A program made the position numbers and the translations under genes. The notes below the pieces were generated by a model. That model had not been told where the DNA came from. It made no database searches and was given only the letters and a program-made list of their open reading frames with translations. From Bacillota bacterium (GTDB taxonomy: Bacteria > Bacillota > Limnochordia > Darwinibacteriales > DTU012): a DNA stretch of 56,375 nucleotides. The stretch is from NCBI GenBank assembly GCA_012840925.1, contig DUVS01000029.1, positions 1 to 56,375 of the forward strand, in the 5' to 3' direction. Position 1 is the first letter of the stretch. Each line of letters opens with the position of its first letter. Shown here piece by piece: positions 27,179 to 37,212 of the stretch.

Positions 27179-28681
27179 ATGAATCAGGAGTTAATTGGGG
27201 CACTCAATGAGTTAGAAAAGGAGAGGGGCATCTCCAAAGAAATTCTTGTTGAAGCGATTGAAACTGCGATTGTCTCCGCCTATAAGCGCAATTTCAGTAT
27301 GAGTTCCGGCGCCAATGTTAGAGTCGATCTGGACCAGGACACCGGTGAGATTCATGTGTTTTCCCGCCGTAGAGTGGTAGAAGAAGTTAGTGATCCAAAG
27401 TTGGAGATCGCACTTGATGAAGCCCGGACGATTGATCCAAATTATGAAGTTGGCGATTTTGTTGAGGAAGAAGTTACTCCCCACGATTTTGGACGGATTG
27501 CTGCTCAAACGGCTAAACAAGTAGTCATTCAAAGAATTCGTGAAGCCGAGCGGTCTATCGTATACAATGAGTATGCCAACCGTGCTGGAGACGTTGTCAA
27601 CGGTATTATTCAACGCACGGATCACCGCAATGTTATTGTGGATCTTGGTAAAGTTGAAGCGGTTCTACCTGTCGGAGAGCAGATTCCCACCGAAAGATAT
27701 GAGCCAAATCAAAGAATGAAATTCTATATCAATGAAGTGAAACAAAGCAGTAGAGGGCCACAGATTTTCCTATCCCGCACTCATCCTGGACTACTGAAAT
27801 ATTTATTTGAGCTGGAAGTTCCAGAAATTCAATCTGGTGTTGTCGAAATAAAAGCTGTCGCCCGGGAAGCAGGATTCCGTTCAAAAATTGCTGTCTTCAG
27901 CCGTGATCAAAATGTGGATCCGGTGGGAGCATGTGTTGGTAATCGAGGGCTTAGAGTTCAAGCAGTAGTGTCCCAACTCAGCGGTGAGAAGATTGATATC
28001 ATAGCGTGGGTTCCTGATCAGACAGCTTTCATTGCCAATGCATTAAGCCCTGCAGCTGTATCAAAAGTGTATCTTGACAACACGGGTAAGGCAGCCTATG
28101 TTGTTGTACCTGATGATCAACTGTCGCTGGCCATTGGCAAAGAAGGTCAGAACGCACGATTGGCGGCACGCTTAACCGGATGCAAGATTGATATCAAGAG
28201 TGAGTCTCAAGCTCTAACGGAACCATTTTTCGAGCCAGAGCCTACCATCGATCTTGAAAAGCAAGCTGCTGTAGACATCGAATCTGCACCTCAGGCCCAA
28301 ATAGCGGTCGAAGATCAAAAACAAGATTCAGTTGAAGCTAGGCGGGTTCGGGTGGACACTGATCAACCCGAGCCGGACATGGAAGTGGGCCGCCGTTCAA
28401 CACCCAGCATCGAGAAACCAGCAAAGGAAAGCGAGAATATGCCCATTGAGGATGTGGCTGCTCTGTTGGCGAAGTTAGGCAGTGCCAATAAACGCAAAAG
28501 CTGGGAGGAAAGATTTGGCTCTCTCAGTATCGCTGAAGACGACATGAACGAACAGGATCAAAAAGAAGCAGAGTCGGAACAGCAAGACAAAAAGTCTAAA
28601 AAGAAAAAGAAAAGCGAGAAGGTTATCAAAGATTTCTCGATGCTGACCCTGGAATATTTTCAGTTCGACGATCAAGAGTAA
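27179..28681 (+). CDS. nusA: Transcription termination/antitermination protein NusA with long charged tail
   Basis: NusA binds RNA polymerase and controls pausing and termination. The 500-residue protein has the N-terminal domain (1-130), S1 domain (about 135-200), and two KH domains, with VGACVGNRGLRVQAVVSQL and AIGKEGQNARLAARLTG. About 130 residues follow that are acidic, then lysine-rich near the end. Firmicutes NusA commonly ends soon after the KH domains (350-400 residues), so this tail is an extra, probably disordered, part. ATG 27179 follows AGGAGG. Confidence 0.95.
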   Translation: MNQELIGALNELEKERGISKEILVEAIETAIVSAYKRNFSMSSGANVRVDLDQDTGEIHVFSRRRVVEEVSDPKLEIALDEARTIDPNYEVGDFVEEEVTPHDFGRIAAQTAKQVVIQRIREAERSIVYNEYANRAGDVVNGIIQRTDHRNVIVDLGKVEAVLPVGEQIPTERYEPNQRMKFYINEVKQSSRGPQIFLSRTHPGLLKYLFELEVPEIQSGVVEIKAVAREAGFRSKIAVFSRDQNVDPVGACVGNRGLRVQAVVSQLSGEKIDIIAWVPDQTAFIANALSPAAVSKVYLDNTGKAAYVVVPDDQLSLAIGKEGQNARLAARLTGCKIDIKSESQALTEPFFEPEPTIDLEKQAAVDIESAPQAQIAVEDQKQDSVEARRVRVDTDQPEPDMEVGRRSTPSIEKPAKESENMPIEDVAALLAKLGSANKRKSWEERFGSLSIAEDDMNEQDQKEAESEQQDKKSKKKKKSEKVIKDFSMLTLEYFQFDDQE

Positions 28682-28690
28682 GGTGATGGT

Positions 28691-28954
28691 ATGAAACGTA
28701 AACATATTCCCATCCGTACCTGTGTTGGTTGCCGGCAGACTAAGCCGAAAAAGGAACTGATCCGCGTGGTCAGAACACCTCAAGCGCAAATTGAAATCGA
28801 TCTCACCGGCAAGAAATCTGGCCGCGGCGCATACCTTTGTCAATCGAAAGAATGCCTGTCCAAGGCCTTGCAGCGTAGACAGCTGCAAAGGGCTTTGGAA
28901 ACAGATATCAGTGAAGAAATAAAGGTTTTACTGGAGCAGCAGCTTGATGGATAG
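28691..28954 (+). CDS. rnpM: RNase P modulator RnpM (YlxR, DUF448)
   Basis: The 87-residue protein has the family signature RTCVGCRQTKPKKELIRVV and RGAYLC followed by a cysteine and a basic C-terminal helix. YlxR proteins are small RNA-binding proteins of the nusA operon; the Bacillus member has been reported to bind RNase P RNA and reduce its activity. It sits between nusA and ylxQ as usual and overlaps the next gene by a few bases. Confidence 0.92.
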   Translation: MKRKHIPIRTCVGCRQTKPKKELIRVVRTPQAQIEIDLTGKKSGRGAYLCQSKECLSKALQRRQLQRALETDISEEIKVLLEQQLDG

Positions 28955-29246
28955 AGTGTCTAGTTTCCTTGGTTTTGCACAGCGTTCTGGAAAACTCGCA
29001 TCTGGTGCTCAAGGGGTATGTGCTGCACTGCAGAAGGGCAAAGTCAAGTGCTTGATTATCGCAACAGACTGCTCTCAAAACACTCTGGACCGATATACAG
29101 CAATGGCCGCCAAATTTCGTGTTCCTTGTTATCGGTATGGTTCAAAAGTCAGTTTAGGCCAGGCTATTGGTAAAGCGCCAAGATCCCTAATCGCTGTTTT
29201 GGATTCTGGCTTTGCTCGTGCGATAGCGGCAGAGGTAGACAGGTAG
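28947..29246 (+). CDS. ylxQ: L7Ae-family ribosomal protein YlxQ
   Basis: The 99-residue protein belongs to the L7Ae/L30e/S12e/Gadd45 family, which binds kink-turn RNA. Seen features are the start FLGFAQRSGKLASGA, the strand CLIIATDCSQNT, and the CYRYGSKVSLGQAIG segment. ATG 28947 is used; it overlaps rnpM by eight bases. Its exact role is unknown, with ribosome or RNase P links suggested for the family. Confidence 0.9.
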   Translation: MDRVSSFLGFAQRSGKLASGAQGVCAALQKGKVKCLIIATDCSQNTLDRYTAMAAKFRVPCYRYGSKVSLGQAIGKAPRSLIAVLDSGFARAIAAEVDR

Positions 29247-29281
29247 GAATTAATCTGGGAGAAAGATTAGGAGTGATGCGT

Positions 29282-31423
29282 GTGAAAAAAGTAAGGGTAT
29301 ACGAGCTGGCCAAGGAGCTCAATCTTGAGAGCAAGTCCTTGGTGGATTTCCTGCTTGAGCTTGGGGCAGATATCAAGAACCACATGAGCACAGTTGAACC
29401 GGATATTGCGGAAATGGTCAGAGAACATTTCGCCGGTGAGGCTCGCAGAGATATTGACACTATTGATCAAGTAGATGATGCAGAGGAAGCTGATCAAGTA
29501 GACGAAGTGGAAGAAGATGACGAATTTGCATCCAAAAACTGGGCCAAGAAACGCAAAAAACAATCGAAACACGGAGATGATCCAGAATTCGAAGACAAAA
29601 AGATTGAGAGAATTGTCAAGAATACTAAGGGCAAAGACAAAAGATCCAGAGCTGATGAACCGAAAATCCAAGCCAAAAGTCTAGAGCTGCCTGAGACCAT
29701 TACTGTCAAGGATTTAGGACAAAAGCTTGGTGTTTCTCCTGCTGAATTAATTAAGAAACTGATGAAAATGGGAGTCATGGTTACGGTTAACCAGTATATA
29801 GATTTCAGTACTGCTGCTGACTTGTGCATTGAGTATGATGTGGAAACACACCAGGCGAAAGATTTGGCAGAAACCGTGTTTGAGGAAATCGAAGAAGAGA
29901 ACCCTGAACTGTTAGAGCCCCGGCCTCCAATTGTAACCATCATGGGTCATGTCGATCATGGTAAGACTACGCTGTTGGATAGTATCCGTAAGTCGAAGGT
30001 TGCAGCCAGTGAAGCAGGCGGCATTACACAGCATATCGGTGCCTACCAGGTTGTATATCAAGGCAAGAAGATTACCTTTATTGATACCCCGGGGCATGAG
30101 GCCTTTACTGCAATTCGCTCCAGAGGTGCCCAGGTAACCGATATTGCCATTTTGGTTGTGGCTGCTGATGATGGCGTAATGCCCCAAACCATTGAAGCGA
30201 TTAATCACGCAAAAGCTGCCAAGGTACCTATTATTGTCGCCATAAACAAAATCGATCTGGCTGATGCCAATCCTGACCGTGTAATGCAGGAGCTGTCAGA
30301 ACATGGATTAATACCGGAAGCCTGGGGTGGAGACACCATCATGGTGGAATTATCTGCCCTTCAATATGAGGGTGTGGATGATCTTTTAGAAATGATCTTG
30401 CTCGTCAGTGAAATGGAAGAGTTGAAAGCCAATCCGCATCGAAGAGCCAGAGGTACAGTTATCGAAGCTAAACTTGACAAGGGGCGGGGCCCTGTGGCTA
30501 CAGTGCTGATCAACACAGGCACTCTGCGCGTCGGTGAAAACTTTGCTGTCGGCCATCTCAGCGGCCGAGTCCGTGCTATTGTCAATGATCGCGGTGAGAA
30601 CATCAAGGAAGCTGTCCCTTCGCAGCCGGTTGAGATTCTTGGCATCTCCGACGTACCTGAAGCTGGTGACATCTTGGTTGTCACGGAAGACGAGCAAACA
30701 GCCCGTCAAGTTGCTCACTTAAGGCAGCTCAAACTGAGGGAACAGGAGCTGAGAGGGCCGGTGAGAGCCAATTTGGAGGATCTGTTTGCTCAAATTCAAC
30801 AAGGCAAGACAGCAGAACTCAATCTGGTTCTGAAGGCAGATGTGCAAGGTTCCCTCGAAGCATTGCGAACCTCTTTGGAAAAGCTCTCTACCGATGAGGT
30901 CAGAGTCAATGTCATCCATCAGGGAGTAGGTGGAGTTTCAGAGTCGGATGTACAGTTGGCTGCTGCGTCCAATGCAGTTATTATTGCCTTTAACGTCCGT
31001 CCGGACCCAAATGCCCTGCGTGCTGCCGAACGGGAACAGGTAGACATTCGCAGTTACCGAGTGATTTACAATGCCATTGATGAAGTCAAGGCTGCCATGA
31101 GCGGCTTGTTAGAGCCAGATTACAAAGAAGAGACACTAGGACGGGCTGAAGTGCGGCAGACCTTCAGGGTACCGGGTGTCGGGATTGTCGCTGGTTGTTA
31201 TGTGCAGGATGGCAAGATTACCCGCAGTGCACAGGTGCGTGTGCTCCGTGACAATGTGATTGTACACGAGGGCAAAATCAGTTCACTGAAAAGATTCAAA
31301 GACGATGTCCGTGAAGTGCTGCACGGTTATGAATGCGGCATTGGCATCGAACAGTTTAACGATATCAAAGAGGGCGACTTCATTGAAGCGTTCATCATGA
31401 AAGAGGTTGCCCGTACACTGTAG
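29282..31423 (+). CDS. infB: Translation initiation factor IF-2
   Basis: IF-2 is the GTPase that places initiator tRNA on the ribosome. The 713-residue protein has an N-terminal IF2_N domain ([19 protein letters not shown]), an acidic and basic linker, a second IF2_N repeat (about 140-190), the G domain with [16 protein letters not shown] and NKID, then domains II-IV. I take GTG 29282, eight bases after GGAG; ATG 29276 and GTG 29273 are in frame but sit on the ribosome binding site. Length is usual for Firmicutes with a short linker. Confidence 0.96.
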   Translation: MKKVRVYELAKELNLESKSLVDFLLELGADIKNHMSTVEPDIAEMVREHFAGEARRDIDTIDQVDDAEEADQVDEVEEDDEFASKNWAKKRKKQSKHGDDPEFEDKKIERIVKNTKGKDKRSRADEPKIQAKSLELPETITVKDLGQKLGVSPAELIKKLMKMGVMVTVNQYIDFSTAADLCIEYDVETHQAKDLAETVFEEIEEENPELLEPRPPIVTIMGHVDHGKTTLLDSIRKSKVAASEAGGITQHIGAYQVVYQGKKITFIDTPGHEAFTAIRSRGAQVTDIAILVVAADDGVMPQTIEAINHAKAAKVPIIVAINKIDLADANPDRVMQELSEHGLIPEAWGGDTIMVELSALQYEGVDDLLEMILLVSEMEELKANPHRRARGTVIEAKLDKGRGPVATVLINTGTLRVGENFAVGHLSGRVRAIVNDRGENIKEAVPSQPVEILGISDVPEAGDILVVTEDEQTARQVAHLRQLKLREQELRGPVRANLEDLFAQIQQGKTAELNLVLKADVQGSLEALRTSLEKLSTDEVRVNVIHQGVGGVSESDVQLAAASNAVIIAFNVRPDPNALRAAEREQVDIRSYRVIYNAIDEVKAAMSGLLEPDYKEETLGRAEVRQTFRVPGVGIVAGCYVQDGKITRSAQVRVLRDNVIVHEGKISSLKRFKDDVREVLHGYECGIGIEQFNDIKEGDFIEAFIMKEVARTL

Positions 31424-31442
31424 TCATTGATGGGGTGACGAG

Positions 31443-31802
31443 ATGAGCCAACGCATAAAGAGATTACAAGAGGAAATCAAGAAAGAAGCAAGCTACATTA
31501 TTCAGCATAGAGTCAAGGACCCAAGGTTAGGGTTTGTGAGCATTACCGGAGTAGAACTGTCTCGAGACTACGCGTACTGTAAGATCTTTATCAGTGTCCT
31601 TGGTGACGAAGCTGCACAGGAACAGACCATGGAAGGCCTAGCCAAAGCCACTGGTTTTATTCGCTCAGAACTGGCCAAAAAAATCCGTTTCCGCACTGTA
31701 CCGCAGTTGAGTTTTCATTATGATCCATCTCTGGAGTACGGTTCCAAGATTAATGCCATCCTCAAGGAACTCAATCTTGATGGAGGAAGTGACGGTGAAT
31801 AA
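31443..31802 (+). CDS. rbfA: Ribosome-binding factor A
   Basis: RbfA binds the 30S subunit and helps mature the 16S rRNA 5' end. The 119-residue protein has the KH-like fold with IQHRVKDPRLGFVSITGVELSRD split by strands as usual and the late RTVPQLSFHYDPSLEYG segment. It follows infB and overlaps nrnA by eight bases. Confidence 0.95.
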   Translation: MSQRIKRLQEEIKKEASYIIQHRVKDPRLGFVSITGVELSRDYAYCKIFISVLGDEAAQEQTMEGLAKATGFIRSELAKKIRFRTVPQLSFHYDPSLEYGSKINAILKELNLDGGSDGE

Positions 31803-32751
31803 TAAGGTACAGTTTCTCCAAGCACTATCGCGATATGACGACTATCTGATCTGTTCTCATACAAATCCTGATGCTGACAGTATCGGGTCCATGCTGGCCA
31901 TGTATTGTTATCTCGAAGAGCTTGGCAAGAATGTCACGATGGTAGTTCCTGATCCGATTCCAGATTGGCCGCTGCCGAACATTGATAAAATGCGAGCTCT
32001 TTCAGATCAGGAGCATGACAATATTATTATTCTGGATTGCGAACCTAAGCGCACCGGCAGCCTGTTACCTTTAATCGAAAAGGCACAAATCACCTTTAAC
32101 GTGGACCATCATAAAGGCAATCACGGCACTTGTACGTACAATCTCATCGATACTGAACAAGCTGCCACTTGCATGATCCTTTATCAGCTGTTCAAGACTG
32201 TCAACTTTGATATGGATTATGATCTGGCACAGCCTTTGTATGCCGGAATTGTAGGTGATACTGGTGGATTTCGCCATGCCAATACTACCACAGAGGTTTT
32301 TAAGGCTGCAGCGGATCTCACAGCCCACGGAGCGGTTCCACATCTCACTGCTGAGGCGATTTTTGCCACCAAGCCGTTAGAGTGGATTCGGTTTCTGGGA
32401 GATGCCCTGACCAAAATTGAAACCAAGTATGAAAATCGCTTGGTCTGGCTCGTCCTTTCGGACCAGGATTTTCAGAAACATGGTATTGATCCCAGCCAAT
32501 GTGATCAATTTATTGACTATATCCGCATGACCGCAGGCAGCGAAATCAGTATTCTGTTTCGAGAGATCGCACCGGATGTAATCAGAATTGGCTTTCGTTC
32601 GCGGGGTATAAATATTCATCAGTTGGCACTGCGTTTTGGCGGTGGAGGCCACCTTTTGGCAGCAGGTGCCCAAGTTAACAATCGTTTAGCTGACACGGTG
32701 GAACAGGTCGTCGCTGCCGCATCTAAGCTGCTGGAAGGGGACAGGCCATGA
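31795..32751 (+). CDS. nrnA: DHH/DHHA1 oligoribonuclease and pAp phosphatase NrnA
   Basis: NrnA degrades short oligonucleotides and 3'-phosphoadenosine 5'-phosphate. The 318-residue protein has the DHH-domain motifs SHTNPDADSIGS, LDCE, the name-giving NVDHHKGN, GDTGGFRH, and the DHHA1 motif GGGGHLLAAGA. Start GTG 31795 lies eight bases after GGAGG and overlaps the rbfA end; the longer frame is not supported. The stop overlaps truB by four bases. Order rbfA-nrnA-truB is common. Confidence 0.94.
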   Translation: MNNKVQFLQALSRYDDYLICSHTNPDADSIGSMLAMYCYLEELGKNVTMVVPDPIPDWPLPNIDKMRALSDQEHDNIIILDCEPKRTGSLLPLIEKAQITFNVDHHKGNHGTCTYNLIDTEQAATCMILYQLFKTVNFDMDYDLAQPLYAGIVGDTGGFRHANTTTEVFKAAADLTAHGAVPHLTAEAIFATKPLEWIRFLGDALTKIETKYENRLVWLVLSDQDFQKHGIDPSQCDQFIDYIRMTAGSEISILFREIAPDVIRIGFRSRGINIHQLALRFGGGGHLLAAGAQVNNRLADTVEQVVAAASKLLEGDRP

Positions 32752-33680
32752 ATGGCATCATTAATGTACTTAAACCACCGGGTATGAGTTCATTTCAAGT
32801 TGTTAGCCACTTACGCAGGCTTCTTAAAACAAGGCGCATAGGGCATGCTGGTACTTTGGATCCGGGAGCTGCAGGCGTCTTGCTTATATGTGTGGGAAAG
32901 GCGTGTAAGTTAATTTCCTTCTTGACTGAATATGACAAAACTTACATTGCCGAATTGACATTGGGAATTAGTACGACAACCCAAGACGCTGACGGCGATA
33001 CAGTTTCCATGGATCCTGAAGTTGTAATCTCACCAAATCAGCTTGGGACTGCATTTAGCACTTTCTTTGGGCGAATCGAACAGATTCCTCCCATGGCATC
33101 GGCTGTGAAAGTGAACGGTACACCGTTGTACAAACTACAACGCAAGGGTATCACCATCGAACCACAGGCTCGCAAGGTAACAATAAAAGAGCTGCATATC
33201 AACAAAGTTTGGACTCATGGACAGTCTTTGACTTTCGGCAGTCGTGTCCTGTTTTTTGTGCGCTGTTCCAAAGGTACATATATCCGAACGCTGTGTCACG
33301 ATATCGGGCGTGCAATAGGAACACATGCCTATATGTCTTTTTTAGTCAGAACAGAAGTTGGGCCGTTTTCATCGGTGTCAGCCTATACACTTGAAGAGAT
33401 TGAGGTTATGACTCAGGAAGCAAGATTTGATTTTGTCCAGCCAATGCAGGCGGCTTTTCCTGAATACCCTCGAGTGCGGGTCGCTCCTTTTGTTGAAAAA
33501 CGGATCCTCAATGGAAACGCCGTTACACCTGATGATCTAGTAGATGTACCACAGGCCTTGACCGTTGGCGACAGGGTTCTATTAATGTCCATTGATGGGA
33601 ATTTATTAGCCATTGGAGAGATCAAGTACAAAGGACAACTGGTTTGCCATCCGATACGGGTCTTAAGGGAGGGGAATTGA
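32748..33680 (+). CDS. truB: tRNA pseudouridine(55) synthase TruB
   Basis: TruB makes pseudouridine 55 in the T loop of tRNAs. The 310-residue protein has the start GIINVLKPPGMSSFQVV, the catalytic Asp in GHAGTLDPGAAGVL, and RCSKGTYIRTLCHDIG. Length is normal. It overlaps nrnA and its stop codon directly precedes the ribF start. Confidence 0.96.
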   Translation: MNGIINVLKPPGMSSFQVVSHLRRLLKTRRIGHAGTLDPGAAGVLLICVGKACKLISFLTEYDKTYIAELTLGISTTTQDADGDTVSMDPEVVISPNQLGTAFSTFFGRIEQIPPMASAVKVNGTPLYKLQRKGITIEPQARKVTIKELHINKVWTHGQSLTFGSRVLFFVRCSKGTYIRTLCHDIGRAIGTHAYMSFLVRTEVGPFSSVSAYTLEEIEVMTQEARFDFVQPMQAAFPEYPRVRVAPFVEKRILNGNAVTPDDLVDVPQALTVGDRVLLMSIDGNLLAIGEIKYKGQLVCHPIRVLREGN

Positions 33681-34607
33681 CTGAAGTTCGATACACAGCT
33701 TAACAATGATCACCGCAAAGCAGTCGTTGCTCTCGGTACTTTTGACGGTGTACACCGGGGCCATCAACAACTTCTTAATGAAGCAGCCAGCTTGGCAGCG
33801 AGTCACGGTTCCACTAGTCTAGTCTTTACCTTTGACTATCCGCCAGAGCAATGGTTTAAACGAAGAATACAGTTATTGACCGATCAAGCCACCAAAAAAC
33901 GCCTGATCTTGGCCCAAGGGATCGACGAGATTGTTTCGACCAGATTTAACCAGGAATTTGCTGAGATATCAGCCGAAAGATTTGTAGTCGATATCTTACT
34001 TGAGCAACTGCAGGCCCAGGTGGTTATCTGTGGCTTTGATTACCGCTTTGGCCACCGGGCTGACGGTGACACTTCACTCCTCCAGGAAATAGGGAACAGA
34101 TATGGCTTCGCTGTCAGAGTTATTCCGCCTGTCATTCAAGACAACCAACCAATCAGCAGCAGCCGGATCCGGATGGCTATTCAGGAAGGTAAAGTAGAGA
34201 TTGCATCGGAATTGTTAGGACGTCACCATGGGTATGTTGGCAAAGTTGTTGCTGGCAAGCAATTAGGCAGAAAGCTCGGTTTTCCCACCGCAAACATCAC
34301 AGTTGACCAGGATTTGGTTTTACCAAAACCTGCTGCCTATCTTACCTGGTGTTTCCTCAATGATGGTGCCAATTATCCAGCAATGACATCGGTCAGCCCG
34401 AGCGGAAACATTGAATCTCACTTGTTTGAATATGACGGAAATTTATATCAACAAACCATGGAAGTGCTGTTTTTACAGAAAATGCGCGATTGGCTTAAGT
34501 TTACCACAAAAGAAGAACTTCAACATCAGTTGGGCAAGGATTATGAACATGCTCAGGCGCTATTGGCTAAATATCGTTTACAAGGACATGAAATTGTGTT
34601 AAAATAG
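33681..34607 (+). CDS. ribF: Riboflavin kinase / FAD synthetase RibF, apparently starting at CUG
   Basis: RibF turns riboflavin into FMN and FAD. Essential adenylyltransferase residues (VVALGTFDGVHRGHQ) lie upstream of the first ATG/GTG/TTG in frame (33792). The frame opens at CTG 33681, just after the truB stop and six bases behind GGGAGGGG, giving 308 residues, the family length. The first half also has YRFGHRADGD and ISSSRIR. The kinase half keeps GFPTAN (200-205) and the base Glu in ESHLF, but the usual NIG-x-x-PTF stretch is replaced by TSVSPSG. Whether the kinase is fully active cannot be told. Confidence 0.9.
   Translation: MKFDTQLNNDHRKAVVALGTFDGVHRGHQQLLNEAASLAASHGSTSLVFTFDYPPEQWFKRRIQLLTDQATKKRLILAQGIDEIVSTRFNQEFAEISAERFVVDILLEQLQAQVVICGFDYRFGHRADGDTSLLQEIGNRYGFAVRVIPPVIQDNQPISSSRIRMAIQEGKVEIASELLGRHHGYVGKVVAGKQLGRKLGFPTANITVDQDLVLPKPAAYLTWCFLNDGANYPAMTSVSPSGNIESHLFEYDGNLYQQTMEVLFLQKMRDWLKFTTKEELQHQLGKDYEHAQALLAKYRLQGHEIVLK
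34577..34605 (+). promoter_or_regulatory. Sigma-A promoter of rpsO
   Basis: TTTACA (34577-34582) and TAAAAT (34600-34605) are 17 bases apart and lie in the last codons of ribF. The transcript would start near 34612, giving rpsO a leader of about 80 bases. Confidence 0.65.
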
Positions 34608-34629
34608 CTAAGGACTAACCATTTTCTAG

Positions 34630-34654
34630 GCAGAGCGTATCTCCGGCGTTCTGC
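34630..34654 (+). promoter_or_regulatory. Leader hairpin of rpsO mRNA
   Basis: GCAGAGCG (34630-34637) pairs with CGTTCTGC (34647-34654), eight pairs with one G-U, loop of nine. It has no T run, so it is not a terminator. S15 represses its own mRNA in many bacteria through leaders of differing shape; a role of that kind is inference. Confidence 0.45.
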
Positions 34655-34694
34655 TTGGACCATGGTGGAAGCGAAAAATATGGAGGTGAGAATG

Positions 34695-34961
34695 ATGATC
34701 TCAAAAGAGCGAAAGGAGATACTGATCCAGAAATTTCAAAGACATGAAAATGATACAGGATCTCCTGAAGTACAGATTGCGATCTTATCGAGTCGAATCA
34801 ACGAGTTGACTGAACACTTGCGGGTTCACAAGAATGATCACCATTCACGGCGGGGTTTGTACAAGATGATCGGTCAACGGCGAGGACTGCTTAACTACTT
34901 AATGAAGAAAGACATCGAACGCTATCGTAAGCTTATCGAAGAATTAGGTTTACGGCGGTAG
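34695..34961 (+). CDS. rpsO: Small ribosomal subunit protein S15
   Basis: Ribosomal protein uS15 is 88 residues long here, as usual. It has the signature [34 protein letters not shown] and the end [15 protein letters not shown] 34695 lies eight bases after GGAGG; the frame continues to 34662 but those residues are outside the family. It is followed by a strong terminator and by pnp, the common partner. Confidence 0.97.
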   Translation: MISKERKEILIQKFQRHENDTGSPEVQIAILSSRINELTEHLRVHKNDHHSRRGLYKMIGQRRGLLNYLMKKDIERYRKLIEELGLRR

Positions 34962-34965
34962 TAAC

Positions 34966-34989
34966 GAGCGGGACGTCCCGCTCTTTTTT
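34966..34989 (+). terminator. Intrinsic terminator after rpsO
   Basis: GAGCGGGACGTCCCGCTC (34966-34983) is a perfect palindrome that folds with an ACGT loop and is followed by six T. It starts three bases after the rpsO stop. Confidence 0.9.
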
Positions 34990-35043
34990 GAAGCCGTTAC
35001 CGAATTCAAAAACAGGGAATACTAATAAAAAGGGGGTATGCCG

Positions 35044-37146
35044 ATGCCTGAAATGTATAAGTTCGAACTAGGAAATCGAACCCTGTCTTTGGAAGTTGGC
35101 GAATTAGCAAAACAAGCGAATGGAGCGGTTTTAGTTCGTTATGGCGACACAGTTGTGTTGGTGACCGCTACCATGTCAAAGCAAGTTCGTGCCGATATTG
35201 ACTTCTTCCCCTTAATTGTCGATTATGAAGAAAAGATGTATTCTGTGGGGAAAATTCCCGGTGGATGGGGGCGCAGAGAAGGCAAGCCCGGAGAGGAAGC
35301 CGTTTTGGCTGCACGAATGATCGATCGTCCATTGAGGCCCTTGTTTCCGGATGGATTCCGCAACGATGTCCAAATCGTAGCCCAAGTCTTGTCTGTTGAT
35401 CAAAACCACTCACCGGCAATCAGCGCCCTGATAGGCGCCAGTGCAGCTCTTACCATTTCCGACATCCCCTTCGAGGGACCGATTGGCGGTGTGAAGGTTG
35501 GCCGCATTAATGGCGAATATGTGATCAATCCTACTCAGGCACAGGAAAACGAATCTGACATCGATTTAGTCGTTGCAGGAACCGCTGATGCCATTATGAT
35601 GGTTGAAGCCGGGGCTAAGGAAGTCGATGAGGAAGCGATGCTTCAGGCTATCATGTTTGGCCATCAGGCAATAAAGCAAATTTGCGCAGCTATTGCCGAA
35701 ATGGGTGCCAAAATCGGTAAGCCTAAGGTTGAAGTGGAGTTGTTCGAGCCGGATCCGGCAGTTGTCGAGTGGGTGACTGGGTTTGCTACTGACAAGTTGA
35801 CTAACGCCCTCCAGACCGATGACAAAATGGAGCGTCAGCAGGACTTGGACGATGTTCATATTCTCATCCATGAAACATACCGCAGCGAATTTGGAGAAGA
35901 GCAATATCAGGAAGCAGTAAAATCCATTAACTTCGTGATTGATAGTCTGACCAAGACACTTGTCCGGAAAATGATAGTTGGCGGCATTAGGCCTGATGGG
36001 CGCAGGATGGATGAGATTCGCCCCGTAAGTGTCAAAGTAGGTTTGCTTCCCAGAGCTCATGGTTCTGGTTTGTTTACTCGAGGCCAGACACAAGTGTTGA
36101 CAGTCTGTACTCTGGGTTTGAAATCAGATGAACAACTTTTGGATAATCTCACCGACGAGGATCGCAAGCGTTACATTCATCATTACAACTTCCCGCCGTT
36201 CTGCGTGGGTGAAGTAAGGCCAATCCGCAGCCCCGGAAGAAGGGAGATCGGCCACGGCGCACTGGCGGAAAGAGCACTGCTGCCGGTGATTCCAAACGAA
36301 GATGACTTTCCGTACACCATCAGACTTGTTTCGGAAGTGCTGGAATCCAATGGTTCATCTTCTCAGGCTAGTGTCTGTGGCAGTACCTTGGCACTAATGG
36401 ATGCAGGCGTCCCAATTCAGCGTCCAGTTGCCGGTATCGCTATGGGACTCGTGAAATCTGAAGAGCAGGTTGCCATCTTGACCGATATCCAAGGACTGGA
36501 AGACGCTTTGGGCGATATGGACTTCAAGGTTGCTGGGACCGAGTTGGGGATAACAGCTCTGCAGATGGACATCAAGATCGGTGGTGTCAGCGAGGAAATT
36601 TTGAGAAAAGCTTTGGCGCAAGCCAGAGAAGGCCGACTGTTCATCTTGGAGAAAATGACTGCAGTGATTGACAAGCCGCGGGAGGAGTTATCTCCATATG
36701 CGCCCAGAATCATCACCATGGAAATACCTGTTGATCGCATCAGAGATGTGATTGGGCCCGGCGGTAAAACAATCCGCAAGATCATTGAAGAAACCAATGT
36801 AGCAATTGATATCGATGATGATGGCCGCGTCTATATAGCTTCCACGGCTGATGGGGATGGGGAAAAGGCATCCCGCTTGATCGAAAGTTACACAAAAGAT
36901 GTTGAAGTTGGCGCTTCCTACTTGGGATTAGTCAAACGGATCATGAAATTCGGGGCATTTGTAGAGATCCTGCCTGGCAAGGAAGGATTGGTCCACATAT
37001 CCCAGTTGTCTAACGAACGAGTAAACAGGGTGGAAGACGTAGTGAATATCGGAGACGAAATCCTCGTTAAAGTAACTGATATCGATCGACAAGGCAGGAT
37101 CAATCTTTCGCGGAAAGCGGTTCTACCAAAACCCGAAAAAGTGTAA
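35044..37146 (+). CDS. pnp: Polyribonucleotide nucleotidyltransferase (PNPase)
   Basis: PNPase degrades RNA from the 3' end using phosphate. The 700-residue protein has two RNase PH domains (first about 5-220, second about 305-540) with [16 protein letters not shown] and the [23 protein letters not shown] region written here in part ([25 protein letters not shown]), then KH ([15 protein letters not shown]) and S1 domains. Length is standard. ATG 35044 is seven bases after GGGGG. A weak promoter candidate (TTACCG, 17 bases, TACTAA) lies in 34997-35025 but is not convincing. Confidence 0.96.
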   Translation: MPEMYKFELGNRTLSLEVGELAKQANGAVLVRYGDTVVLVTATMSKQVRADIDFFPLIVDYEEKMYSVGKIPGGWGRREGKPGEEAVLAARMIDRPLRPLFPDGFRNDVQIVAQVLSVDQNHSPAISALIGASAALTISDIPFEGPIGGVKVGRINGEYVINPTQAQENESDIDLVVAGTADAIMMVEAGAKEVDEEAMLQAIMFGHQAIKQICAAIAEMGAKIGKPKVEVELFEPDPAVVEWVTGFATDKLTNALQTDDKMERQQDLDDVHILIHETYRSEFGEEQYQEAVKSINFVIDSLTKTLVRKMIVGGIRPDGRRMDEIRPVSVKVGLLPRAHGSGLFTRGQTQVLTVCTLGLKSDEQLLDNLTDEDRKRYIHHYNFPPFCVGEVRPIRSPGRREIGHGALAERALLPVIPNEDDFPYTIRLVSEVLESNGSSSQASVCGSTLALMDAGVPIQRPVAGIAMGLVKSEEQVAILTDIQGLEDALGDMDFKVAGTELGITALQMDIKIGGVSEEILRKALAQAREGRLFILEKMTAVIDKPREELSPYAPRIITMEIPVDRIRDVIGPGGKTIRKIIEETNVAIDIDDDGRVYIASTADGDGEKASRLIESYTKDVEVGASYLGLVKRIMKFGAFVEILPGKEGLVHISQLSNERVNRVEDVVNIGDEILVKVTDIDRQGRINLSRKAVLPKPEKV

Positions 37147-37155
37147 GTGTTTGTG

Positions 37156-37182
37156 AGCAGGTAATGTGCCTGCTTTTTTTTT
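37156..37182 (+). terminator. Intrinsic terminator after pnp
   Basis: AGCAGG (37156-37161) pairs with CCTGCT (37169-37174), loop of seven, followed by a run of T up to 37182. It closes the rpsO-pnp unit. The coordinates of the stem may be off by one base. Confidence 0.8.
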
Positions 37183-37212
37183 ATTCCCAAAATCTGACAA
37201 GGGTGGTCGACA

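Noticed and set aside
35191-35198. GCCGATAT inside pnp, and the same string at 8254, 25884 and 26079
   Set aside because: All lie inside genes and have no TAAA-like box 15-16 bases upstream, so they are taken as chance matches to the sigma-D -10.
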